Origin: Leptolyngbyaceae cyanobacterium SM2_5_2
GTDB taxonomy: Bacteria > Cyanobacteriota > Cyanobacteriia > Phormidesmidales > Phormidesmidaceae
Direction: 5' to 3'
Length of the DNA stretch: 35,693 bases
Assembly (NCBI GenBank): GCA_012031045.1
Contig: JAAUUR010000002.1
Coordinates: 1 to 35,693 of the forward strand
Part shown: one piece after another, positions 1-11,222 of the stretch
How positions within the stretch are numbered: position 1 is the stretch's first letter
Layout: every line of letters begins with the position of its first letter
Position numbers and translations under genes: made by a program
Notes under the pieces: generated by a model
Database searches by the model: none
Told to the model about the DNA's origin: nothing
Seen by the model: the letters and a program-made list of their open reading frames with translations, nothing else

Positions 1-1484
1 GTGTAGAGGTTTGAGGTTTTGGGATTGTAATTGCCTGTACCAATATGAACGTAGCGCCGGATCTCATCACCTTCCTCCCGCACCACCAGCATAGTTTTAG
101 TGTGGGTTTTAAGGCCAACAATGCCGTAGACTACGTGAACACCTGCATTTTCCAGCTTTTTCGCCCAGATAATGTTATTTTCCTCATCAAAACGGGCTTT
201 CAGTTCCACCAGGGCTACTACCTGCTTGCGATTCTCAGCCGCCGTAATCAGCGCCTTCACAATGGGTGAGTCGCCGGAGGTGCGGTACAGCGTCATTTTA
301 ATAGCCAACACCTGTGGGTCGCTAGCAGCCTGAGTGATAAACTCCTGTACCGATGCTGTAAAGGATTCGTAGGGATGATGCACCAAAAGATCCCCTTGGC
401 GAATCACGGCAAAAATATCAGGAGCCTGCTCAGCATAGTCATCATCATCCATGTCGATAACGGGCTTAAGCCGCCGAGGAGTAACGGCTGACCAGGACTT
501 ATCCTTTAGAGCTGGCAGTGGTAGCGCCATAAAGGAGAACAAATCTTTCAGGTTTAGCAACCCATCAATTTCGTAAACTCGGTCATCCGTAACCTTGAGC
601 TCTCGGATCAGCTGCTGCCGCAGGTCGTCGGGCATCGAGCGTTCTATCTCTAACCGGCAGACGAACCCCTCCAGCCGTCGCTTGCTGATTTCTTGTTCAA
701 TGGCTAACAGCAGGTCATCCGCTTCATCTTCCAGAATTGGAAAATCGGCATCTCGCGTAATGCGAAAAGCATGACAACCCGCAATCGTCATGCCTGAAAA
801 CAAGTAGTTTAAGTTCTCAGCAACCACCTGTTCCAGGGGCACCCCTACCCATAGCTGGGGCTCGCCGTTGTAATAGCATAGCGGCTCCGGCATCTTAACA
901 AACCGAGGTAGTGTGCTGGGAACCTTGACGCGGGCAAACTTTTCAATACCATTTTCTGGATTTACCACTCGCACCGCCAAATTGAGGCTCAAGTTAGACA
1001 TGCGCGGGAAGGGGTGGGACGGATCGACACTCAGCGGCGTTAGCACTGGGAAAATGCGCTTCTCGAAATAGTCTTTCAGGAAAAATTTTTGTTCATCACT
1101 AAGGTCGCTGTAATTTAGTAGACGAACTCGATGGTTAGTCAGAGCAGGCCTTAGGTCTTGTTCAAAGGTTTGATGCTGCAACTGCACTTTTTCGAGCAGA
1201 TGAGCCCGCATAACCTCCAGTTGCTTCGCTGGTGGGGTAGCATCTGGAGTGACTGTTACAACCCCAGCCTCCGTCTGTTCCATCACCCCAGAAATACGAA
1301 CCATAAAAAACTCATCCAGGTTAGAACTGTAGATGGCCAAGAATTTAAGCCGCTCCAGCAGAGGTGTGCGTGGATCCAGAGCTTCATGCAGCACCCGCTC
1401 GTTAAAGCTCAGCCAGCTCAACTCACGATTGATGTAGTACTGAGAATCGTCTAGCTTAATGCTCTGCTCTGCGACATTGGCCAT
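1..1484 (-). CDS. ppk1: Polyphosphate kinase 1, partial (3' end runs off the window; absent from the supplied ORF track)
   Basis: Manual reverse-strand translation from ATG at 1484: MANVAEQSIKLDDSQYYINRELSWLSFNERVLHEALDPRTPLLERLKFLAIYSSNLDEFFMVRISGVMEQ..., a characteristic PPK1 N-terminus, with open frame to the window edge. Confidence 0.93.
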   Translation of the reverse strand, partial: MANVAEQSIKLDDSQYYINRELSWLSFNERVLHEALDPRTPLLERLKFLAIYSSNLDEFFMVRISGVMEQTEAGVVTVTPDATPPAKQLEVMRAHLLEKVQLQHQTFEQDLRPALTNHRVRLLNYSDLSDEQKFFLKDYFEKRIFPVLTPLSVDPSHPFPRMSNLSLNLAVRVVNPENGIEKFARVKVPSTLPRFVKMPEPLCYYNGEPQLWVGVPLEQVVAENLNYLFSGMTIAGCHAFRITRDADFPILEDEADDLLLAIEQEISKRRLEGFVCRLEIERSMPDDLRQQLIRELKVTDDRVYEIDGLLNLKDLFSFMALPLPALKDKSWSAVTPRRLKPVIDMDDDDYAEQAPDIFAVIRQGDLLVHHPYESFTASVQEFITQAASDPQVLAIKMTLYRTSGDSPIVKALITAAENRKQVVALVELKARFDEENNIIWAKKLENAGVHVVYGIVGLKTHTKTMLVVREEGDEIRRYVHIGTGNYNPKTSNLY

Positions 1485-1872
1485 AGTCGTTGCCTTCTTC
1501 TCGATGCGTTTAGTTCGTCTAGCCGACGCATTCTATCCCCCGAACTTGATGTTTTGGTTAAGAACAGCCCCCTTAACCCTCGGCCCAAATCGCCTTAGCC
1601 TAGGTGCGCAAATCGTGAAACAAAGGGATGGCTCTCCGTCAGGCAATTCGATGAGTGCTACCGTATGAGCACTACCCCATGAGCCATCTGATCAGCCACG
1701 CCAGGCCGCCACAGAGGGGCCGCCACAGGGGAAAATACTTCGTGAATAGGTCGTTTCAATGAGCGGTTGATTAAAGTCAGGCTGATCCGCGTAGGGCGTT
1801 GCACTCTAGTGATAATCTGAATGATGGCGCTTTGGAATGTAACAGTGACATAGAAGTCGCCACATAAGCTGA

Positions 1873-3348
<1,476 letters not shown>

Positions 3349-3359
3349 CCAACGCCGCT

Positions 3360-3396
3360 GTGAGACAGGCGACTGTGAAACCTTTGTCTGTCTCAC
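3360..3396 (+). other. Inverted repeat/hairpin in atpD-atpC intergenic region
   Basis: GTGAGACAG (3360-3368) ... CTGTCTCAC (3388-3396), perfect 9 bp stem. Confidence 0.6.
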
Positions 3397-3427
3397 TTGA
3401 CTTAATCACACCTACTGCATAGTTGCC

Positions 3428-3835
3428 ATGGCTTTAACTGTTCGTGTTATTGCCCCAGACAAAACCGTTTGGGATGCCGAAGCTGAGGAAGTGATTCTCC
3501 CCAGCACAACAGGCCAGCTTGGCATTTTAGCTGGTCACGCCCCCCTCTTAACCGCATTGGACATTGGTGTCATGCGGGTTAGAGCCGATAAAACTTGGGT
3601 ACCCATCGCCCTGATGGGCGGGTTTGCCGAGGTTGATAGCAACGAAGTCACTATTCTGGTCAATGGCGCCGAACGTGGTGAAACCATTGATGTAGAAGCC
3701 GCCAAAACGGCCTACCAAGACGCTGAAGCCCGGCTGGCAAAAGTAAATGCTGAAGACAAGCAGGCGCTCATTCAAGCTAGACAAGCTATGAAGCGAGCCA
3801 GAGCAAGACTTCAGGCTTCAGAAGGGCTCAAATAG
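3428..3835 (+). CDS. atpC: F1 ATP synthase subunit epsilon
   Basis: 135 aa, [52 protein letters not shown]. Confidence 0.98.
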   Translation: MALTVRVIAPDKTVWDAEAEEVILPSTTGQLGILAGHAPLLTALDIGVMRVRADKTWVPIALMGGFAEVDSNEVTILVNGAERGETIDVEAAKTAYQDAEARLAKVNAEDKQALIQARQAMKRARARLQASEGLK

Positions 3836-3836
3836 T

Positions 3837-3894
3837 CAACTACATAGCCTCCAACTTGATGTAGATTCACGTCACGCTGGGGGCTATGTAGTTG
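3837..3894. terminator. Long inverted repeat between convergent atpC and ycf65, probable bidirectional terminator
   Basis: CAACTACATAGCC (3837-3849) ... GGCTATGTAGTTG (3882-3894), perfect 13 bp stem. Confidence 0.55.
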
Positions 3895-3944
3895 GTATCT
3901 CTAAGCTAGACCGGCTGTGTCTTTACCGGGAGGTCAATACCCGT

Positions 3945-4244
3945 TCACGAACTCCCGGTAAACGTGATGTCTGGAAACCGGTCTTGGGCTTCTGTTAAGG
4001 ACTTACCCTTACCTTCTTCCTGCCAATAATTAATGATCTCAGTAGCCCTGTTGAGGATTTCAACCCGCTCCTCCTCTTCGATCCAAGGCTTACTCTCTAG
4101 CTCGGTTTTCATCTGTTCCCAGGCATCATTACGTGGCCAGAAGAAATACGATGTAAGCGGACTAGTGCCCTTACCCACAACCTGATCCACAGCCAGCGCC
4201 ACGTCATTTTCTAGCCAGAGCACCTTCAAGACAAATCTGGACAA
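3945..4244 (-). CDS. Ribosomal protein PSRP-3 / Ycf65
   Basis: 99 aa: [52 protein letters not shown]...INYWQ matches the PSRP-3/Ycf65 family. Confidence 0.93.
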   Translation of the reverse strand: MSRFVLKVLWLENDVALAVDQVVGKGTSPLTSYFFWPRNDAWEQMKTELESKPWIEEEERVEILNRATEIINYWQEEGKGKSLTEAQDRFPDITFTGSS

Positions 4245-4330
4245 GTAGACCTCCGCCGTAATTCCAAAAATACTACAGTCTATAATCTTACCATCTCTGT
4301 TGCTTACCCTTGGCCTTGTGTCCTAAAACT

Positions 4331-5148
4331 ATGCCTCTCTTAACTGACCCACAAGCCATCGTTGTTTTTGATATTGATGGGGTATTGCGGGATGTCAGTA
4401 ACTCCTACCGGCGCGCTTGGCAGATACGGTTGAGCAGTTTAGCCAGGGCGGTTATCGTCCCTCTCCAGAAGATATCGACACCCTCAAGGGTGAGGGACTG
4501 TGGAACAACGATTGGGAAGGTTCCCAAGAATTGGTCTATCGCTATTTTGAGCAACAGGGGCAGAGGCGAGAGCAAGTCCCATTGGCTTACGAAGAATTAG
4601 TAGCCTTTTTTCAAAGTCGCTATCGAGGCCCAGACCAAACCAACCCGGATAGCTGGACAGGTTATATCACTCAAGAACCGCTGCTGGTCAATAACACCTA
4701 CTTTGAGCAACTGACTGTTAATCAGATTGCCTGGGGGTTCTTCAGTGGGGCTACTCGGGGGTCGGCTCGCTATGTGTTGGAGCGCCGTTTACAGCTCAGT
4801 AATCCGGTACTTATTGCCATGGAAGATGCTCCCGGTAAACCCGACCCCACTGGGTTGTTCAAGGTAGTCAACCAGCTCACAGAGCAGCATCAGTTGCCTG
4901 GGTATTTGCCGGTCATTTACGCGGGTGACACCGTGGCCGATATGCAAACCTTGCACTATGCTCAGGCCCAAAATCATCATCGCCCCTGGATTGGGGTAGG
5001 AGTGCTGCCGCCCCATGTTGTCGCTAAAGACGAGGCTTATCGACAAGCCTATCAAATCGCTCTGGAACAGGCTGGGGCTCAGGTGGTGCTAGCTGAGATT
5101 GCTGATTTGACCGCCAAAACCATTCCCTTATGGCTAAGGCAGAGCTAG
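4331..5148 (+). CDS. HAD superfamily hydrolase (TIGR01548-like), interrupted by an apparent -1 frameshift near 4416
   Basis: ORFs 4310-4600 (FDIDGVLRDVSNSYRRA) and 4417-5148 (ADTVEQFSQGGYRPS...) join if one T is restored in GCTTGG. Confidence 0.8.
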
Positions 5149-5257
5149 CCTAAAGTGGGCAACAACCTGGCCTGCGGTTTTTACCCAGTGTCCGCACCGA
5201 GAAGGGGGGCTGATTGTGCAGCCTCGCCTCCATGATAGTCGTGAAAACGCTTTACAA

Positions 5258-5287
5258 CAAAAAGGGAGGTGATGTACTCACCTCCCT
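5258..5287 (-). terminator. Rho-independent terminator of the PEP-CTERM gene
   Basis: AGGGAGGTGA-tgtac-TCACCTCCCT perfect 10 bp stem, followed by a T-run on the minus strand. Confidence 0.75.
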
Positions 5288-5340
5288 GGAGAACCACACA
5301 AGGGCTAGACAGGAGCGTTCAGCTTGCGATTGGAAACGGA

Positions 5341-6203
5341 TTAACTGCTGGCTGTTTGCTTGCGGCGTAGAGTGGTAAATCCTCCCACTCCCAGCACCAG
5401 AAGGCTTAACATAGCCGAGGGCTCAGGCACGTCTTCCGTAGGCCGGCCCTGCTGCGCTCCACGCACCGCAAAGACCACATCGTTATAGTCAAGGTCGCCA
5501 CCGCCGATGATGTCTTCAAAGCCCAGAATAATCCACTCGTTATGCTGGAAGGCCACCACGTGCTGCAAACGGTCCGCGTTCTGAGTGGCGTCAGCTCCAA
5601 GGGTGCGTCGGGCCACTTCCTTGTTGTACTTTTCCACTTCCTTGGCTTTGGCATCAGCCTTGGGCTTAGCCAGGTTAAACCCATCGGAATGATGGAAAAA
5701 TTAAGCTGCGTCGGGCCATTAAATTTGCCGAGGCTTACTCCCTGACCCAAGGCCAGTGGGCCATTGCTGTTAGATAAAATACTGTTGGGAGAGGAAACAT
5801 CCTCGAAAATTATATCTGATTTCACCAGATCTCCAGCATCGTTAGTGGCGGTGTAGAGGAGCTGGTTTCGATATCCTGCCCCCTCATTAATGAAATAGAC
5901 TTCTACAGGGTCAACTCCATTCCAAAAAAGCTTGCTGGCATCCAGTTGATACTGACTCAAGAAGGAGGAAGATAGGGCGTTGCGCTCACCTTTAACCAGT
6001 CCTTTAACAGCACTCAACGTTTCTGATGACTCAAGTAGATTCATAGATTTGAGATTTTCAAACCCCAAGTCATTAGCAAATTCCTTTGGGGTAAGGCTAG
6101 CGCTAGGGAGTGCCGCCATAGCCGGTAGTGAAGCGATAGCACTGACGGAGAGTGCCGCTATCGCTGCAACTCCAACTCCAAAAGCTTGACGATTAATAAC
6201 CAT
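5341..6203 (-). CDS. DUF4114 domain, PEP-CTERM sorting-signal protein; apparent frameshift at an A5/T5 run near 5696-5700
   Basis: Signal peptide at N-term (MVINRQAFGVGVAAIAALSVSAIASLPAMA), EWIILGFEDIIGGGDLDYNDVVFAVRG, C-term VPEPSAMLSLLVLGVGGFTTLRRKQTASS. Confidence 0.82.
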
Positions 6204-6593
6204 GGGTGAACTCCTTTTAACGAGATAGGGTGGTTGTAAAAATACCCGTGTTTTTGGAAGGGTGTTGAAGGTGTTTGTTGGCAAAGAAAAGGATCGTGCG
6301 GATTGAAGCTTAGAAATCTGTTAAGGCTGCGGCGCACTGTTCTAATCTACTAAGGGAGGGTTCCAACTAACCTGAGTAGATACCACGGCTTTGAGGTGTT
6401 AGTTCAATAAATCTAATATAAATCGATAGAAAAGTGCGGTGATAATTACGGAGAGTGCCTCAGTGTTTTTGCGGTTAGGTCGCCGATAGCGTTATGGATC
6501 ACGCCTTAACCAGAGTATCTTGACCGCTATAGCTCAGTGTCCTGTGCTAAATCAGGTATGGTGTAGGTACTTGATCCTGCTACAGCCTGGCCC

Positions 6594-7417
6594 ATGTTTT
6601 CTCAACCTACCCGTAAGCGCTTTGGTCAGCATTGGTTGAAGAGCGAAGCAGTGCTCCAGGCCATTTTGGCCGCAGCGGCGGTAACTCGCCAAGACTGTGT
6701 ATTAGAAATCGGCCCTGGTACTGGAGCCCTTACTCAAGGATTGTTATCTTTAGCTGAAGCCGTAATCGCGGTTGAAATTGATCGAGATCTGTGTCAGAAA
6801 TTGGGACAGCAGTTTGCTGAGTATGATAATTTCCAGTTGGTTCAGGGCGATATCCTGCAGATAGATTTACTCTCTCTTAGAGCAGAGCAGGCTGTTTCAC
6901 AAGGATTGCCCAACAAAGTGGTGGCCAATATTCCCTACTATATTACTGGGCCAATTTTAGAAAAGTTGTTAGGCACTATTGCGGCACCGAATCCCTACCC
7001 TTACCAAAGCATTGTGCTGCTGGTGCAAAAGGAGGTGGCAGAGCGACTTTATGCTAAATCTGGTTCTAAAGCTTTTGGAGCCTTATCGGTGCGGGTTCAA
7101 TACCTAGCTGACTGTGAGCTAGTGTGCGCAGTACCAGCCTATGCCTTTCAACCGCCGCCCAAGGTTGATTCAGCGGTAGTGCGGCTAACGCCCAGAAACC
7201 TGAGCGTAGCGGTAGACAAGCCCGCTAGGCTTGAGGACTTGGTTAAGCTAGGATTTGCCAACAAGCGCAAAATGTTGCGCACAACTTGAAGGGGGTCATA
7301 GATCGCAATCAGCTTGCTAATCTAATGAAAGAACTTGCTATTGCTGACACTGCCCGGGCTGAAGATCTGAGCGTGGAGCAGTGGGTGTCTTTAACTAACC
7401 AACTGAACCGTTTCTAA
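6594..7417 (+). CDS. rsmA: 16S rRNA (adenine1518/1519-N6)-dimethyltransferase, frameshift near 7281
   Basis: RKRFGQHWLKSE, EIGPGTGALTQGL, VANIPYYITGPILEKLL. Restoring one A in CGCACAAC gives KMLRNNLKGVIDRNQLANLMKELAIADTARAEDLSVEQWVSLTNQLNRF*. Confidence 0.93.
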
Positions 7418-7423
7418 ACTACT

Positions 7424-7570
7424 ATGATCCCTCCTGGCGATAACGACTCCAATCGTAAAAAGTCTGCGGTGGAGAAATCCACCATTTCCATTGATGCCGG
7501 TACCTTGGTACTGATTATTAGTCTGTTAATCCTGGTGCCGCTGTTATTGACCGGCTTCATTTCTCAGTAG
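7424..7570 (+). CDS. Small single-TM protein, 48 aa
   Basis: MIPPGDNDSNRKKSAVEKSTISIDAGTLVLIISLLILVPLLLTGFISQ*, manually translated, fits the rsmA-ispE gap exactly. Confidence 0.6.
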   Translation: MIPPGDNDSNRKKSAVEKSTISIDAGTLVLIISLLILVPLLLTGFISQ

Positions 7571-7610
7571 GGAGAGCGCTACAATCCTGTTGCTGTTCTT
7601 TGTGTTCTCC

Positions 7611-8555
7611 ATGCGCCTGTACTCGTTGTTAGCCGCTGCAAAAATTAATCTTTATCTGGAGATTGTGGGCAGTCGGCCCGATGGTTTTCATGAATTAATT
7701 ATGGTCATGCAAAGCGTTAGCCTGGCTGATCGGGTAACGGTGCGCAGTATTGGTGTAGACCAGATTCGGGTGCAGTGTGATCATCCCTTAGTGCCTGCTG
7801 ACCCAAGTAACCTGGCCTATAGAGCAGCGGCACTATTGGTGGAGAAATTTCCAGGGGTCATGGCAAAGCTAGGCGGGGTTGAGATTACTTTAGAAAAGCA
7901 AATTCCCGTTGGGGCTGGGCTGGCAGGTGGTTCAGGGAATGCGGCAGCGGTGCTGGTCGGTTTGGATTTACTATGGCAGCTTGGGCTCACCCAACGTGAA
8001 CTGCAAGAACTAGGAGCAGAACTGGGGTCAGATGTGCCTTTTTGTATCAGTGGTGGTACCGCTATTGCTACTGGGCGAGGTGAGCAATTGGATCCTCTCC
8101 AAGGATCTGACGCCCTCTACGTTGTGCTGGCTAAGTATGAGTCGGAACTGGTTTCAACCCCTTGGGCTTACCAAACCTATCGGGCTGAGTTTGGCGCTAC
8201 CTATAGGGCTGATGTTAGGGAGTTTGAGGTACGACGTTCGCAGGTGCGTGCTGGTGCTATGGTATCGGCCCTGGCTCACCACAATAGCGCTGCGATTGGC
8301 CAGCATCTGGCGAATGATCTGGAGAAAGTTGTGTTGCCGGCTCACCCTAAAACTGCCGAATTAAAAGCGGTGATGACCAATCTGGGAGGGTTAGGCACGT
8401 TGATGTCAGGATCTGGCCCCACTGTGTTTACCCTGGTAGATACGGCGGCCGAGGCGGAGGCCATTGCTCAACAACTCAAAGCCAAAATCCCAGACCCAGA
8501 TCTAGGTGTGTGGATCGCCCAGTTTGTACCAACGGGTGTGCAACTTACACCTTGA
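7611..8555 (+). CDS. ispE: 4-diphosphocytidyl-2-C-methyl-D-erythritol kinase
   Basis: AAAKINLYLEIVGSRPDGFHEL, PVGAGLAGGSGNAAAVL, GSDVPFCISGG, LMSGSGPTVF. Confidence 0.96.
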   Translation: MRLYSLLAAAKINLYLEIVGSRPDGFHELIMVMQSVSLADRVTVRSIGVDQIRVQCDHPLVPADPSNLAYRAAALLVEKFPGVMAKLGGVEITLEKQIPVGAGLAGGSGNAAAVLVGLDLLWQLGLTQRELQELGAELGSDVPFCISGGTAIATGRGEQLDPLQGSDALYVVLAKYESELVSTPWAYQTYRAEFGATYRADVREFEVRRSQVRAGAMVSALAHHNSAAIGQHLANDLEKVVLPAHPKTAELKAVMTNLGGLGTLMSGSGPTVFTLVDTAAEAEAIAQQLKAKIPDPDLGVWIAQFVPTGVQLTP

Positions 8556-8572
8556 GCCCTTACGTTGAATTC

Positions 8573-8905
8573 ATGGAGGTAGTTATGAACGAGGAAACTT
8601 CATCCCCGAAAACCGAGGCCATTGCCTCTCTGGGCAAAATTTTGAAGTGCTTTAGCGGTGCAGGTTTGGCCGCTACCATTGCGTTACTGGCCTATCGGCT
8701 GATGGGGGCAATTGCGGCTACCTTTGAGGCTAAGCCGCTTATTTCAGACAATCTAGCCGTAGTGAACATTGCCTCAGCCGTTCGCACGTTAGTAGTGGGC
8801 ATGGTTGCCCTGGGGGCTGGGGTATTTGGTATGGCTGGGTTAGGGTTGTTTCTGCTGGGGTTACAACTTGCTGTTCAACGGATGACCCAAAAGCCTGCCA
8901 GTTAG
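8573..8905 (+). CDS. DUF3082-like cyanobacterial membrane protein
   Basis: ~110 aa with two hydrophobic segments; FEAKPLISDNLAVVNIASAVRTLVVGMVALGAGVFGMAGLGLFLLGLQL. Confidence 0.7.
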   Translation: MEVVMNEETSSPKTEAIASLGKILKCFSGAGLAATIALLAYRLMGAIAATFEAKPLISDNLAVVNIASAVRTLVVGMVALGAGVFGMAGLGLFLLGLQLAVQRMTQKPAS

Positions 8906-8933
8906 CTGTTCCTCATCTTCATCAACGATTAGG

Positions 8934-9797
8934 ATGGGGATAGTTGACCGTTTACCTAGAGTAACAATACACGCTATGGTGGCTCAAAAATTAGAACAAC
9001 TTCAGGCTTTATTAGCCGAAATGGATCGGGTTTTAATTGCCTACTCAGGTGGCATCGACAGTACCCTGGTTGCTAAGGTGGCCTGCGATGTCTTAGGTTC
9101 TGCGGCTTTGGCTGTGACCGCCAATTCTCCCTCACTAATGCCAGAGGATTTGGAAGATGCCAAAGTACAAGCGGCCACCATTGGGATTGCCCATGAAATT
9201 GTTCAAACCTATGAGTTAGATAACCTCAACTACGCTAATAACCCAGTAAACCGATGCTATTTCTGCAAAAGCGAACTGCATGATACCCTGCGCCCCTTAG
9301 CTCTAGAGCGTGGCTACCCTTACGTGGTAGACGGCGTCAATGCGGATGATCTGAATGACTACCGTCCTGGTCTGCAAGCGGCTAAGGAACGGGGGGCAAG
9401 ATCGCCCTTGGCCGAGGTAGGGGTTACCAAATTAGAGGTACGAGAACTATCTCGCCAACTAGGGCTACCCTGGTGGGATAAACCAGCCCAGCCCTGCCTC
9501 AGCTCTCGGTTTCCTTATGGAGAAGCGATTACGATGGAGAAACTGCAGCGGGTGGGGCGGGCTGAGCGTTATTTGCGAGATTTGGGGCTGCGCACGCTGC
9601 GGGTGCGATCTACAGGAGATACGGCGCGCATCGAAATTCCTGCTGATCTTATTAAAGATTTTATTGCTTGTAATGATTTAGATGCCTTGGTTATAGCCTT
9701 CCGGAACTATGGCTTTACCTATGTCACACTGGATCTGGAAGGATTCCGAAGCGGTAAGCTAAATCAGGAATTACTCTTTACTACCCCTAGTCGTTAG
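8934..9797 (+). CDS. larE: ATP-dependent sacrificial sulfur transferase LarE
   Basis: PP-loop SGGIDST, NRCYFCKSELHDTL, PAQPCLSSRFPYGEAI. Confidence 0.93.
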   Translation: MGIVDRLPRVTIHAMVAQKLEQLQALLAEMDRVLIAYSGGIDSTLVAKVACDVLGSAALAVTANSPSLMPEDLEDAKVQAATIGIAHEIVQTYELDNLNYANNPVNRCYFCKSELHDTLRPLALERGYPYVVDGVNADDLNDYRPGLQAAKERGARSPLAEVGVTKLEVRELSRQLGLPWWDKPAQPCLSSRFPYGEAITMEKLQRVGRAERYLRDLGLRTLRVRSTGDTARIEIPADLIKDFIACNDLDALVIAFRNYGFTYVTLDLEGFRSGKLNQELLFTTPSR

Positions 9798-9811
9798 AGT
9801 TATCCGCAGCT

Positions 9812-10864
9812 ATGACGTATTTTATTGCCGGTGATATCGGCGGCACAAAGACTATTTTGCGGTTAGTGGCTACAACGACTGATATAGCCCCTCCTGCTAC
9901 TCCCATTCCCTGTTTTGAGGCTACCTACCCCAGCCAGGCTTACCCTGATTTGGTACCTATGGTTAAGGAATTTCTCCTTACGGCTACGGAGACTCTTGGC
10001 CAAACCATTGAACCAGAACGGGCTTGTTTTGCGATTGCTGGCCCCGTGCTCAATAACACCTCTAGCCTAACTAACTTAACCTGGTCACTGGAGGGGGAGC
10101 GTTTAGAGGAAGAACTCACCCTAGATCGAGTGCAACTGATTAATGACTTTGAAGCCGTAGGCTATGGCGTATTTGGTCTACAGACCGAGGATTTACATAC
10201 CCTGCAAGCGGGCGATCCACAGCCCCAAGCACCAGTGGCTGTGATTGGGGCTGGTACTGGTTTGGGGCAGGGGTTTGCCATTACTAAAGGTGTTTGGCCA
10301 GTGGTGTTTCCTTCCGAAGGGGGACATACCGACTTTGCCCCTCGCTCTGAACTTGAATTTCAACTCTCCCGCTACTTGCTGGATAAACACCAAATCTCTC
10401 GCGTTTCGGCAGAACGGGTGGTGTCAGGTCAGGGCATTGTCTCAATTTATCAATTCTTGCGCGATCGCGAATTTGCCGCTGAATCCGCCGATGTGGCTCA
10501 AGCCATTACAACCTGGGAACGCCAGTGCGGGTTAGCCACCAAAACCATTGATCCAGCCGCAGTGATTGCGATCGCTGCCGCCCAGGGCCATGATCACCTT
10601 TGCCAAAAGGCGATGAACATTTTCGTCGAAGCCTACGGGGCAGAAGCGGGGAATTTGGCCCTAAAACTGCTACCCTACGGTGGCCTTTACATTGCTGGGG
10701 GAATCGCCGCCAAAAATCTTGACCTTATGACTTCTGGGCTATTTATGGAGGCCTTTACCCACAAAGGTCGAGTTAGCCCCCTCCTGGATAAAGTGCCCGT
10801 TCACATTGTGCTGAACCCTCAGGTAGGGCTGATCGGTGCCGCGCTTAAGGCCTCAGAGCTCTAA
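9812..10864 (+). CDS. glk: Glucokinase
   Basis: FIAGDIGGTKTILRL, GAGTGLGQGFA, PSEGGHTDFAPRSE, GGIAAKNL. Confidence 0.96.
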   Translation: MTYFIAGDIGGTKTILRLVATTTDIAPPATPIPCFEATYPSQAYPDLVPMVKEFLLTATETLGQTIEPERACFAIAGPVLNNTSSLTNLTWSLEGERLEEELTLDRVQLINDFEAVGYGVFGLQTEDLHTLQAGDPQPQAPVAVIGAGTGLGQGFAITKGVWPVVFPSEGGHTDFAPRSELEFQLSRYLLDKHQISRVSAERVVSGQGIVSIYQFLRDREFAAESADVAQAITTWERQCGLATKTIDPAAVIAIAAAQGHDHLCQKAMNIFVEAYGAEAGNLALKLLPYGGLYIAGGIAAKNLDLMTSGLFMEAFTHKGRVSPLLDKVPVHIVLNPQVGLIGAALKASEL

Positions 10865-11222
10865 GCCAACCAGCATTCCGGCATGGAGCAAGCTACTCTG
10901 TCTTCAACAGAATGCGTACAGAGGTGAGGGTATTTCAGGTAGAGCGTTTAGCCCCTGGGAGTGCGTCATAATTTCGCCAGAGAAAATTCCCTCAGCCTCC
11001 AATAGCCCCGTATTGCGGCTCAAAGGCAAGCTCTGCAAAGCTTTTGACTTATGCCGACATGAGTAACGCAGAATCCAGGTATATAGGGCATTGATTTTTC
11101 TCTCATTGAATGATGACGCACTCCCTAGCCCCTTGCCTCAATCTGCAACCAGCATCTTAAGATAGTTGAATGACTGTTAAGCTAATTTTCTGTTGGTGCA
11201 GCCGTAACCTGCTTTCAACCCC

